Of a stretch of DNA of 64,000 nt, positions 46,845 through 54,856 are shown piece after piece (position 1 is the stretch's first letter; each line of letters opens with the position of its first letter). Under the pieces are notes generated by a model. It saw nothing but the letters and a program-made list of their open reading frames with translations, ran no database searches and had not been told where the DNA came from. Origin of the DNA: Halovibrio variabilis (lineage in GTDB: Bacteria; Pseudomonadota; Gammaproteobacteria; Pseudomonadales; Halomonadaceae); assembly GCF_007991175.1 (NCBI RefSeq), contig NZ_BJXV01000008.1:186001-250000 (forward strand), written 5' to 3'. The translations under genes and the position numbers were made by a program.

Positions 46845-48956
46845 CTACCATTTGCCGTAGGTGCCTTCTTTTAAGCCATCAAATAGATTCGCCGCGTTAT
46901 GCGCTTCCCCGTCGTAAATCACCGTTTCATCCCCGGCAAGCTCAAGGGTTTCGCCGTTTTCCAGTTCAAACACGTAGGTGGTGTTTTTGAGATCGTCTTC
47001 GCGCACCAGCACGCCCTGGAAAGCTTCGGGGTTAAAGCGGAAGGTAGTGCAGCCTTTTAAGCGACTCTCATAAGCCTGCAAATAGAGATTCTGGAACTGT
47101 TCAAAGGGGAACTCGGTGGGCACATTAACCGTTTTTGAGATCGCCGAATCAACCCAGTGCTGGGCGGCGGCCTGAACGGCCACATGCTGTTCGGGGGAGA
47201 CCGCATCGGCGGTGACAAAGTAATCGGGCAGATCGCTGTCCACCGCATCAGCAGCAATAAAGTGACGGTAGGCCGCCAGCTCGAAAGAGACCACTTCGAC
47301 CTGCTCCTTGGTTTTTTTGCCCGACTGAATAATATTGCGAAAGTAGCGGTGCGAGAACGAGGGCTCAATGCCGTTGGAGGCGTTGTTACCCATCGATAGT
47401 GAGATCGTACCGGTCGGTGCAATCGAGCTGTGGTGGGTAAAGCGAGCGCCGTGTTCCGACAGCGCAGCCACCAGCTCCGGCTCATGCTCGGCCACTTGTG
47501 CCATATATTGGCTGTAACGAGCGTGTAGAATACGCCCCGGGACTTGATCGCCCACTTCGTAGCCATCGTTGGCCAGCTGCGGCCGCTCGCGGAGCATTTT
47601 AGGGGTGACGGTGTGCTCCTGCGCCAGCACCGCGGCCATGCCTTTCTCTTTAGAAAGTGCCAGCGCCTGTTTCCAGCCTTCGATCGCCAAATGGCGGCTG
47701 ACTTCCTCGGTAAACACCAGCGACTGCTTTGAGCCATAGGGGATTTTGAGCATGGTGAGCGTTGACCCCAAGCCCAAAAAGCCCATGCCGTGGCGGCGTT
47801 TGGCTTCAATTTCACGCTGCTGCTGGGGCAGTGGGAGAGCGGCAATCTCGACCACGTTGTCGAGCATACGGGTGAAAATGGCGACCACTTTACGGTAGCG
47901 CTCCCAGTCAAAGCGCGGCTCCTCGCCAAAGGGGTCAATCACAAACTTGGTCAGGTTAATCGAGCCCAGCAGGCAGGCGCCTTCTGGTGGCAATGGCTGT
48001 TCGCCGCAGGGGTTGGTCGCCCGGATATCCTCGCAGAACCAGTTATTGTTCATGCGGTTAACCTGATCAATCAGAATAAAGCCCGGCTCGGCGTAGTCGT
48101 AGGTGGAGGACATGATGGTGTCCCACAATTCGCGCGCTTTGATCACCTCCACAATGCGGCAGGCGACGCGGCCCTCGGCATCCACCGTGTAGCCCTCCTC
48201 AACCACCGGCCAATCCCGGTAGATCAGGTCTTCAGTGTTAACGTCGTCTTTCTCACCTGGGTGCAGCGGAAAGGCCAGCGGCCAATCGGTATTGTTTTTG
48301 ACCGCTTCCATAAATTCATCGGTGATCAGCAGTGACAGATTAAACTGCCGCAGACGCCCGGCTTCGCGCTTGGCCTGAATAAACTCGCGTACATCCGGGT
48401 GGCCCACATCAAAGGTGCCCATCTGAGCGCCACGCCGGCCGCCGGCAGACGCCACGGTGAAACACATCTTGTCGTAAATATCCATAAACGCCAGCGGGCC
48501 GTTGGTGCCCGCGCCAGCGCCGAAGACGAAGGCGCCCTTGTGGCGCAGCGTCGAGAAGTCGTAACCGATGCCCGCCCCGGACTTTAATGTCATGCCTGCA
48601 TCGACCACCGAGTCGAGAATATCGCGCATGGAATCGCGAATGGTGCGCGAGACGGTGCAGTTAATCAGGCTCACCGCTGGCTTATAGGCCTCGGCGCCCG
48701 CGTTGGAAAGAATACGCCCGGCGGGAATGGCGCCATTTTCCAGCGCCCAACGAAATTTGGGCAGCCACTCCTCGGCTTTGTCACCTTCGACCGCGGCTAA
48801 GGCCTGCGCCACACGCTCAAACGTTGCAGCGACGTCCTGATCGACGGGTTGGCTATGGCGATCCTTGAGGCGGTATTTGGCATCCCAAATCTCCCGCGAG
48901 GGGGCCTGCATGGGAACATCATTTGAGGTCTTCACAGCCTTGGCAGCGGTGCTCAT
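46845..48956 (-). CDS. nrdJa: Class II (B12-dependent) ribonucleotide reductase, catalytic subunit NrdJa
   Basis: This 703-residue enzyme makes deoxyribonucleotides with adenosylcobalamin as radical source. Motifs include SLINCTVSRTI, SGAGIGYDFSTLR, GRRGAQMGTFDVGHPDV, the active-site NPCGEQPLPPEGACLLGSIN and SLSMGNNASNGIEPSFSH. AAGGAG stands 9 nt before the ATG at 48956; an ORF extension of 42 codons covering the promoter was rejected. The second half of the enzyme is the separate downstream gene nrdJb. Control by NrdR is indicated by two boxes upstream. Confidence 0.93.
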   Translation of the reverse strand: MSTAAKAVKTSNDVPMQAPSREIWDAKYRLKDRHSQPVDQDVAATFERVAQALAAVEGDKAEEWLPKFRWALENGAIPAGRILSNAGAEAYKPAVSLINCTVSRTIRDSMRDILDSVVDAGMTLKSGAGIGYDFSTLRHKGAFVFGAGAGTNGPLAFMDIYDKMCFTVASAGGRRGAQMGTFDVGHPDVREFIQAKREAGRLRQFNLSLLITDEFMEAVKNNTDWPLAFPLHPGEKDDVNTEDLIYRDWPVVEEGYTVDAEGRVACRIVEVIKARELWDTIMSSTYDYAEPGFILIDQVNRMNNNWFCEDIRATNPCGEQPLPPEGACLLGSINLTKFVIDPFGEEPRFDWERYRKVVAIFTRMLDNVVEIAALPLPQQQREIEAKRRHGMGFLGLGSTLTMLKIPYGSKQSLVFTEEVSRHLAIEGWKQALALSKEKGMAAVLAQEHTVTPKMLRERPQLANDGYEVGDQVPGRILHARYSQYMAQVAEHEPELVAALSEHGARFTHHSSIAPTGTISLSMGNNASNGIEPSFSHRYFRNIIQSGKKTKEQVEVVSFELAAYRHFIAADAVDSDLPDYFVTADAVSPEQHVAVQAAAQHWVDSAISKTVNVPTEFPFEQFQNLYLQAYESRLKGCTTFRFNPEAFQGVLVREDDLKNTTYVFELENGETLELAGDETVIYDGEAHNAANLFDGLKEGTYGKW

Positions 48957-49332
48957 GTGGCAAAACTCCTTCACAACAAGATAACGATAGCGCTCACATA
49001 GACGCACTTTCAATAGCGTTGGAATGAAGTATAGACACGGCTTTTTACTATATGCAGTTTTGTTGGGGAATTTTTCTACCATATATAGAAAAATCAGCGC
49101 GTTACTCTGCTGCCTATCGCCAACACGCTTTAAACTGAGGATTGGGGTTAATCACTGTGCTAGAAACGCTGTTAAGAACGATGTTAAAAACGAGGGCAGT
49201 GAGCTGTTTCGCAGTTTCGACCCAAAAGCGCGCGAGCCGTGGTACATGGGCTTTAGCCTACAAGGCGGCGATGAAGCGGATGCTTAGCCAGTGTGGCGGC
49301 AGTCGGCCGACGAGTTAAGGTGCCCTCGGCTA
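48957..49332. other. Intergenic region between nrdJa and motB
   Basis: This 376 bp holds the nrdJa leader, promoter and NrdR boxes in its left third. The right part (about 49140-49330) contains an open frame of up to 87 codons on the plus strand without a good ribosome binding site and with no recognisable family; its last 30 codons look somewhat protein-like. I do not call it a gene. No terminator for motB is evident. Confidence 0.5.
49028..49091 (-). promoter_or_regulatory. nrdJ promoter with tandem NrdR boxes
   Basis: Two 16-bp sites resemble the NrdR consensus acaCwATATaTwGtgt: TTACTATATGCAGTTT (49045-49060) and CTACCATATATAGAAA (49076-49091). They start 31 bp apart, i.e. three helical turns, the usual NrdR spacing. 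On the minus strand a -10-like TATACT lies at 49033-49028, so the inner box overlaps the expected -35. This suits repression of nrdJab by the ATP/dATP-sensing NrdR. Confidence 0.7.
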
Positions 49333-50001
49333 TTAGCCGGGCGGCTGCCTGAGCAACAGTTCCACGCGCCGATTGGCCGCTCGCCCAGCCGCGGTGGCGT
49401 TTGACTCTATTGGCTGAGTATCGGCGTAGCCGACGGCCCGCATCTGTGAAACGTCGAACCCTTGGCGCTCTAAATGGCGCACAACGGCAATCGACCGGGC
49501 CGATGAGAGTTCCCAGTTAGACGGAAAGCGGGCTGTTGCAATAGGCACGCTGTCGGTATGGCCTTCCACCGATATCTCACCGTCAAAACTGGCCAGCACA
49601 TCCATCAGGCTTTCTACCACGCCTTGCCCCTGGGTCGTAAGCACGGCTTGGCCGCTGGGAAACAGCAGGTTGGTATCAATCCGCAGCGTGACCCCTTCGC
49701 GGCCTTGCGAAACATTCACACCGGGGATATTGAGCCCCGAAAACTGCGGCTGCAATCCCTCGTGGCGAGGCTGTATGCCGGTGGCCAAAGACGCCAGCGG
49801 CAATGAGGACACAGCGCTTACCGAACGCATGAAGGCGGTATCAGCGGCTTCACCGCCGCCCGGCGGGGTCAGCGAAAGCAGCAGTACAAACAGCGTGATG
49901 AGCAGCGTCAATACATCCAGGTAGCTGGTTAGCCAACCTTCGTCGCCATCGCCTGGCGACGGCGTCATCTCCAGCGCGTTGCGCGTATCGCGATCCAGCA
50001 T
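49333..50001 (-). CDS. motB: Flagellar stator protein MotB/OmpA type
   Basis: This 222-residue protein has a short cytoplasmic N-terminus, one membrane helix with the ion-carrying Asp29 (SYLDVLTLLITLFVLLLS), and a C-terminal OmpA-like peptidoglycan-binding domain (DTNLLFPSGQAVLTTQG, then VEGHTDSVPI and NWELSSARSIAVVRHL). The FVLLLS end of the helix resembles sodium-type PomB/MotS more than proton-type E. coli MotB. The protein is shorter than most MotB (about 300). It lies 5 bp after motA. Confidence 0.87.
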   Translation of the reverse strand: MLDRDTRNALEMTPSPGDGDEGWLTSYLDVLTLLITLFVLLLSLTPPGGGEAADTAFMRSVSAVSSLPLASLATGIQPRHEGLQPQFSGLNIPGVNVSQGREGVTLRIDTNLLFPSGQAVLTTQGQGVVESLMDVLASFDGEISVEGHTDSVPIATARFPSNWELSSARSIAVVRHLERQGFDVSQMRAVGYADTQPIESNATAAGRAANRRVELLLRQPPG

Positions 50002-50006
50002 CTGGC

Positions 50007-50828
50007 TTACCCCTTCGCCGCCGAACTAGCCGCCGCGTCAGGTTTTGGCTTGACGCTGTTATCCCGAATTTCATCATGGTAGTTCGCAACGAAGGAGTTG
50101 AGCGTCTCTTCGATAAACGACGGTAGCCGACGCTTGGTAATCAGTGAGATGCCTTCGAGCACCATGTTCATGGTGATCAGGCGCTCTTCGGTGCGGCGCT
50201 CTAGTTTTACGGCGATCGGCTTAAACACTAAGTTAGCGAGCAAAATACCGTAGAAGGTGGTGAGCAGGGCCACCGCCATGCGCGGGCCGATGACCTGCAG
50301 GTCGCCCGCGTCCATGACTTCCAGCATGTTCACAAGCCCGACCAGGGTGCCAATCATGCCAAATGCCGGCGCGTAGGTGGCCATGGTGCGAAATATTTGC
50401 GCTTCGGCATGCTCGCGGGCTTTCAGGCGGGCAATCCGCCAGCGCAGCATGTCAAAAATTTCGTCTTCTTTGGTGTTGGCAATTACCAACTGGATCCCGG
50501 TGCGCAGAAAAGGGTTGCGGGTATGCTCAAGCTCGCGCTCCACCGCCCGCACGTCGCCCTTGAACCACAGCCGCGACATATCCACCAGCTCGCGGATGTC
50601 GTCGCGCATATAGGTATTTTCGCGCCGAAACACCAACCCCACCAAACGCACGACGCGCAGCACTTCTCTCAGCGGGTAGCTGATAAAGGTAGCCGCCAGG
50701 GTGCCGGTGATCACGATCGCCAGGCCCGGCAGATTGACAAAGCTCTCGGGGGACTCTGCGGTAAAAAACAGCACGCTCACCAGCAGTAATATGCTAGCAA
50801 AGATGCCAATCAGCGTTGAAGGATTCAT
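50007..50828 (-). CDS. motA: Flagellar stator protein MotA type
   Basis: This 273-residue membrane protein has four hydrophobic helices (about 3-25, 33-50, 150-175, 185-205). The last two contain PAFGMIGTLVGLVNML and GPRMAVALLTTFYGILLANL, the conserved ion-channel helices of MotA/PomA. The charged cytoplasmic loop between helices 2 and 3 contacts FliG. TAAGGAG precedes the ATG at 50828; a start 7 codons upstream is less likely. It follows fliA by 40 bp. Confidence 0.9.
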   Translation of the reverse strand: MNPSTLIGIFASILLLVSVLFFTAESPESFVNLPGLAIVITGTLAATFISYPLREVLRVVRLVGLVFRRENTYMRDDIRELVDMSRLWFKGDVRAVERELEHTRNPFLRTGIQLVIANTKEDEIFDMLRWRIARLKAREHAEAQIFRTMATYAPAFGMIGTLVGLVNMLEVMDAGDLQVIGPRMAVALLTTFYGILLANLVFKPIAVKLERRTEERLITMNMVLEGISLITKRRLPSFIEETLNSFVANYHDEIRDNSVKPKPDAAASSAAKG

Positions 50829-50868
50829 CCACGGCTCCTTACCGGTCACAAATGAGGAAAAGTTGCAA

Positions 50869-51570
50869 TTACAACGCGTCGTGTAACCGCGCGCGTAAAC
50901 GACTCACGGCTTGGCTGTGCAGTTGAGAAACGCGTGATTCAGTCACGCCAAGCACAGCGCCGACTTCCTTGAGGTTAAGCTCTTCCTGGTAGTACAGCGC
51001 CATCAGCAGCTTTTCACGTTCGGGCAGCGCTTCAATCGCGTCAATCAAGGTTTGGCGCTGCTGACCGTCCAGCAATTGCTCAAACGGCGAGTTGCCGGGT
51101 TCATGGTTGATGGGTTCTCCACCGTCAGCGACCAGTTCCTCAAAAGGCAGTAACTGGCCACTGTTGGTATCGCTGAGAAGCTGCTGGTACTCACTCAACG
51201 GCATGTCGAGGTGCTGGGCGATTTCTTGCTCTTCAGGCGCCCGCCCTAGCTGCTGCTCTAGCTGACGAACGGCGCCGTCTACCGCACGCGCTGAACGGCG
51301 CACACTGCGCGGCAGCCAGTCACGGGTGCGCAGCTCGTCCATCATCGCGCCACGAATACGCTGGCTGGCAAAGGTGGCGAAGGTGGCGCCTTGGTTGGCA
51401 TCGAAACGACCGAGCGCTTCCAGCAATCCCACCATACCGGCCTGAATAAGGTCATCGAGCTCAATGCTGGCGGGCAGTCGGACCTGTAGCGTCAAGGCCT
51501 GACGTCGCACCAGGGGCATATACTGCGTCAATAGCTCGCTTTGCTGGATTCTACCCTGTGCTGTGTACAT
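50869..51570 (-). CDS. fliA: Flagellar sigma factor sigma-28
   Basis: This 233-residue sigma factor drives late flagellar and chemotaxis genes. Region 2 includes ELDDLIQAGMVGLLEALGRF and FATFASQRIRGAMMDELR with DWLPRSVRR. Region 4 includes LPEREKLLMALYYQEELNLK followed by EVGAVLGVTESRVSQLHSQA. It starts MYTAQGRIQQSELL. It lies 26 bp after flhE and is followed by the stator genes. Confidence 0.95.
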   Translation of the reverse strand: MYTAQGRIQQSELLTQYMPLVRRQALTLQVRLPASIELDDLIQAGMVGLLEALGRFDANQGATFATFASQRIRGAMMDELRTRDWLPRSVRRSARAVDGAVRQLEQQLGRAPEEQEIAQHLDMPLSEYQQLLSDTNSGQLLPFEELVADGGEPINHEPGNSPFEQLLDGQQRQTLIDAIEALPEREKLLMALYYQEELNLKEVGAVLGVTESRVSQLHSQAVSRLRARLHDAL

Positions 51571-51596
51571 GCTCTCGCCTCGCGGCTATACAGCCT

Positions 51597-52004
51597 TCAC
51601 TGATAGTTCACAATCATTTGCAACCCCTGCACACGAACAGGCCGCTGACCTGGGCGTAAGGCGAAGCGAAAATGTAACGGCGCATCGGCTGTTCGCCCTG
51701 CTAGCGCGCGGGTAGAGCCACGCATTCCGGGTAACGCAACGCACTGCTCTGGGTGGCACAGCCAGGCGCTTAACAGCGCACCGGGAGAATGCTGAAACTG
51801 CCACTGAACACGTTCGATCTGGGCGGCCTGAACGTTGGCCGCCGCCGGTGGCGCGACCTCTTGGCTGGCGCTGGCTCGATCGCTCATCGCCACCATCAGC
51901 CCGGGCACCTGAGTGCTCCAGCTCCCCGTGGCCGCGTGGGCGTTACCCAGTTGTGCTATTAATAACACAGCCCAACCTAACGATTTAAAAGGCCAGCTTA
52001 GCAT
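51597..52004 (-). CDS. flhE: Flagellar protein FlhE
   Basis: This 135-residue secreted protein has a signal peptide (cleavage probably after NAHA, residue 24). The C-terminal half matches the FlhE pattern of enterobacteria: VQWQF, WLCHPEQCVALPGMRGSTRA with Cys83 and Cys88, PLHFRFAL, and the ending VQGLQMIVNYQ (E. coli ends EVIVNYR). FlhE is a periplasmic protein that guards the flagellar export gate against proton leak in Salmonella. In E. coli it follows flhA directly; here flhF and an FlhG-like gene lie between. Confidence 0.8.
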   Translation of the reverse strand: MLSWPFKSLGWAVLLIAQLGNAHAATGSWSTQVPGLMVAMSDRASASQEVAPPAAANVQAAQIERVQWQFQHSPGALLSAWLCHPEQCVALPGMRGSTRALAGRTADAPLHFRFALRPGQRPVRVQGLQMIVNYQ

Positions 52005-52029
52005 GCTTGTTGTCCTCGGCGGAGTAGGC

Positions 52030-52614
52030 TCATCGTGCCAGTACCAGTAATTGCATACTTAAATAATAGTCAGCAGCTTCCCGCAAGTTATCGAGTAATC
52101 CTTGGCGCGGCAAGTGCGGTTCATGGAGTGCCAGTAATCGGTTCGGCCCGCCGTGCTCACGCAGCAGGCGCAACGTACGGTACATCGCGGCAAAAGCGTC
52201 GGCGTCGCTATTGATCCACAGCGCCCATCGGCTGTATTCATCGCGCAACTGGGCGAGGTTGGTAGCCTCCGCCTTGACGATATGAATGTCCCAATCGTCG
52301 GGGTCACCGGCCCAGCTGCGGCCTAGCGCTGACCACTGCCCCAGGCGAGCCTTGACCTTGCTTACCTGCGGCGCACCGCTACCGGGCAACCCGACCACCA
52401 CCAGTGGAATTTTGGGCCCAGGCGGCTTGGCTGCCACAGGTGCCACCACCGCTGACGCCGTCGCCGCGGCTAGCGGCGGTTCCTGGACGCTCTCTGCCAC
52501 ATGCTCTGCCACATACTCAGCCGCAGAAACATCGACAGACGCTTCTTCGGCCTGCTGTTGACGCTGCAAATTTGCCCACTTGCGCAGCCCTGAGGCTTGA
52601 TCTTGTTCGCTCAC
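52030..52614 (-). CDS. FlhG(FleN)-like protein with degenerate P-loop
   Basis: This 194-residue protein sits where FlhG/FleN normally follows flhF, and overlaps the flhF stop by four bases (GTG start). Its N-terminus contains DQASGLRKW, the DQAxxLR motif by which FlhG stimulates the FlhF GTPase. After an Ala/Pro-rich linker (about residues 20-70) comes VVVGLPGSGAPQVSKV, a P-loop-like stretch in which the Lys and Ser/Thr are Ala-Pro. It is some 80-100 residues shorter than FlhG. It is probably a FlhG relic that keeps FlhF activation but not ATP-driven membrane cycling. Confidence 0.7.
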   Translation of the reverse strand: MSEQDQASGLRKWANLQRQQQAEEASVDVSAAEYVAEHVAESVQEPPLAAATASAVVAPVAAKPPGPKIPLVVVGLPGSGAPQVSKVKARLGQWSALGRSWAGDPDDWDIHIVKAEATNLAQLRDEYSRWALWINSDADAFAAMYRTLRLLREHGGPNRLLALHEPHLPRQGLLDNLREAADYYLSMQLLVLAR

Positions 52615-54797
52615 GCCACACCCTCTCGACTGATACTGCCCATTTGGCGAATCGCATCGCGGGCCATAAACGCGTAGACCAGCGCATCGAGCATACCGCT
52701 ATCGCGCCGCCGCCGACGGGCACCCAATAGGTTGAGCAGGTCACCGCGCAGCGTCTGGGCGTCGTCATCGTCGGCCACATCGAGGTGCCCGGCGACCGCT
52801 GCCACGCCGCTGGCCATGAGCAGGCGCACATCGGCGTTCACATCGCCGCTGTCGGCGTCTTTTAGCTGCTGCCAGGCGCGCCGTGTCAGCGGCGCCAGCC
52901 CTTCGCTGTGTAGCTGGGTGAGTAGCAGCGACAGCACCTCCGAACCCAGGCGTGCGGGGGTCAGCCAATAGCGCCGCGTTACCACCTTGGCACTTTCGGG
53001 GTTACGCACTTCTCCATACCACGCCAGGAGCGCTAGGCCAGAGGCATCTTCAACTTCAGCGTAGGCGGTCCACAACTGCATGGACTGGCCGCGAAAACGT
53101 ACGCCCACATGGTGGGTTAGCACGCTGTCATGAAACAGTTGACGCAGCGTCTGACGTTCGCGGTAAGCAAATATACGCTGACTGGCGTTAACTTGGCTGA
53201 TCCAGGTCAAATGCTGGGCTTCCAGCCACGCTAGCGCATCGGCCTCGGGCAAGCGCGGCAGTAGGTGCACTGCGACGCCGTTTGAGGCTGACAGCGCCGC
53301 CAAGCGCGGCTGCCAACCGGCCACGTGACGGTGCTGCAGCCACGGTAGCGCCAGCCACGCGCCCTCGGTGTCCAAGCCTATATCGGGCATTGCCCAGTCG
53401 CAGCCACGTTCATTGCGCCGCGCTGACCATGCCATGCCCAGCATAGTGTCGCTCGGCGGGTAGACCGCCAGCAGAGCATTAAGACGCTCTTCTTGTACAC
53501 TGCTCGGCAGTGCGGCTAGGTTCCAGAGCGCTTCTAACGCTGCAAACCCTGTAATACGCTGGCGCAGACGTGCCAGCAGCGACGATAACCGCCGCCCCTG
53601 TCCCAGCACATCCCGCGACCAGCGCGGCATCGCCATTGGCGCGTCGGGACGTTGCGCGCGTTCACGCTGCGGGGATGCCGTGCTGAGCGCCTGATCCACT
53701 AGCGTATCCGGCGTAGCGATGGCCATATCTTCAGGCACCTGCTGCCCGTGGGAGCCAAACAGCACCCGCATGCCATGACGCATCACGATATCCAACACCG
53801 GCGCGAGGCAACCCGCCTCATCCTGCTTGGTAATAATGCAGTCATCCAATTCAGCACCCGCTGAGCGCGCAGCCTGCCGGTAGCGCAGCACAACTTCTTC
53901 GAGGGTTTCCGGCTGGCTGGCGGCGTTGAGCAGTAATACCAGGCGCACCCGCGAGCGCCCGCCCTGAAGGTGGGCGATTTGCTCAATCACCCGCTGGTCA
54001 CGCTGGCTCATGCCCACGGTGTCGATAATCACCCACTGCTTGCCCTGCAAACGGCCCAGCAAATCGTCGATGGGCTGCTCGGCATCCAGCGCGTACATGG
54101 GGGTATCCAGCAGGCGCGCGTAAATCCGCAGTTGCTCGTGGGCACCGATCCGGAAGCTGTCGGTGGTGACCAGCGCCACCGGACGCGTGCCGTGGCGCAT
54201 CACAAAACGCGCGGCTAGCTTGGCGGTGGTGGTGGTCTTGCCCACGCCCGTTGGCCCCACGAGCGCCACGATACCGGTTTGATCGAAAAAGCTCGCTTCA
54301 TCGCTAAGGACACAGAGCCGCTGCATTAACTGCTGACGCAGCCACTCCAGCGGCGCTTCGCTATCGGCGTTTAAGGCCGCCAGCGGTTCGGGAAGCCCTG
54401 CTAGCAACTCGTCGGCAAGCTCGCTGCTAAAGCCCACCTTGCTTAGCAATTGGCGCAGTCGTTCAGCGCTGCCCGTTGGTCCCGCCTGGACAGCCGTGAC
54501 CGCTTTTGCCGGCTGGCTGGCGAGTAGCTCTCGCATGTCCTGCATTTCGCGCAGTAAACGCTCGCTCATTGCCTGCATCGCGTCTTGCGGCGGCGCTTGA
54601 GCCGGGGCTTCAGGGGGCAAAGGTTCGGGCTCGGGTGAGGGCTCAAAATGATCAATGGCTTCGTCCGCCATGGCCAGAATTTCCACGCCGCCTTCGGTAC
54701 GTCGATTGGCCACAATCAGAGCATCTTCACCGAGCGTTTCGCGCACTTGGCGCATCACATCGCGACTGTTGACTCCCACGAAACGTCTCACACTCAT
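52611..54797 (-). CDS. flhF: SRP-type GTPase FlhF with long C-terminal extension
   Basis: This 728-residue protein has the FlhF N-terminus (MSVRRFVGVNSRDVMRQVRE), a Pro/Glu-rich linker (51-72), the N domain (about 105-170) and the G domain with GPTGVGKT (181-188), TTDSFRIGAHEQL, DTVGMSQRDQ (259-268) and TKQDEA (323-328). The GTPase core ends near residue 373. A further 355 residues follow, of unknown fold, Trp- and Leu-rich; FlhF proteins are usually 370-500 residues. FlhF places flagella and recruits early basal-body parts. It lies 59 bp after flhA. Confidence 0.88.
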   Translation of the reverse strand: MSVRRFVGVNSRDVMRQVRETLGEDALIVANRRTEGGVEILAMADEAIDHFEPSPEPEPLPPEAPAQAPPQDAMQAMSERLLREMQDMRELLASQPAKAVTAVQAGPTGSAERLRQLLSKVGFSSELADELLAGLPEPLAALNADSEAPLEWLRQQLMQRLCVLSDEASFFDQTGIVALVGPTGVGKTTTTAKLAARFVMRHGTRPVALVTTDSFRIGAHEQLRIYARLLDTPMYALDAEQPIDDLLGRLQGKQWVIIDTVGMSQRDQRVIEQIAHLQGGRSRVRLVLLLNAASQPETLEEVVLRYRQAARSAGAELDDCIITKQDEAGCLAPVLDIVMRHGMRVLFGSHGQQVPEDMAIATPDTLVDQALSTASPQRERAQRPDAPMAMPRWSRDVLGQGRRLSSLLARLRQRITGFAALEALWNLAALPSSVQEERLNALLAVYPPSDTMLGMAWSARRNERGCDWAMPDIGLDTEGAWLALPWLQHRHVAGWQPRLAALSASNGVAVHLLPRLPEADALAWLEAQHLTWISQVNASQRIFAYRERQTLRQLFHDSVLTHHVGVRFRGQSMQLWTAYAEVEDASGLALLAWYGEVRNPESAKVVTRRYWLTPARLGSEVLSLLLTQLHSEGLAPLTRRAWQQLKDADSGDVNADVRLLMASGVAAVAGHLDVADDDDAQTLRGDLLNLLGARRRRRDSGMLDALVYAFMARDAIRQMGSISREGVA

Positions 54798-54856
54798 GAC
54801 TTACCCTTTGCCTATACTGGAAATGGTCGACGCTAGCCTATCACGCGCTGGGGGCA

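Noticed and set aside
49024..49287. Plus-strand open frame of 87 codons upstream of nrdJa
   Set aside because: It starts inside the nrdJ promoter and crosses the NrdR boxes, has no convincing ribosome binding site and no recognisable family. The end looks mildly protein-like, so it is mentioned only in the intergenic entry.
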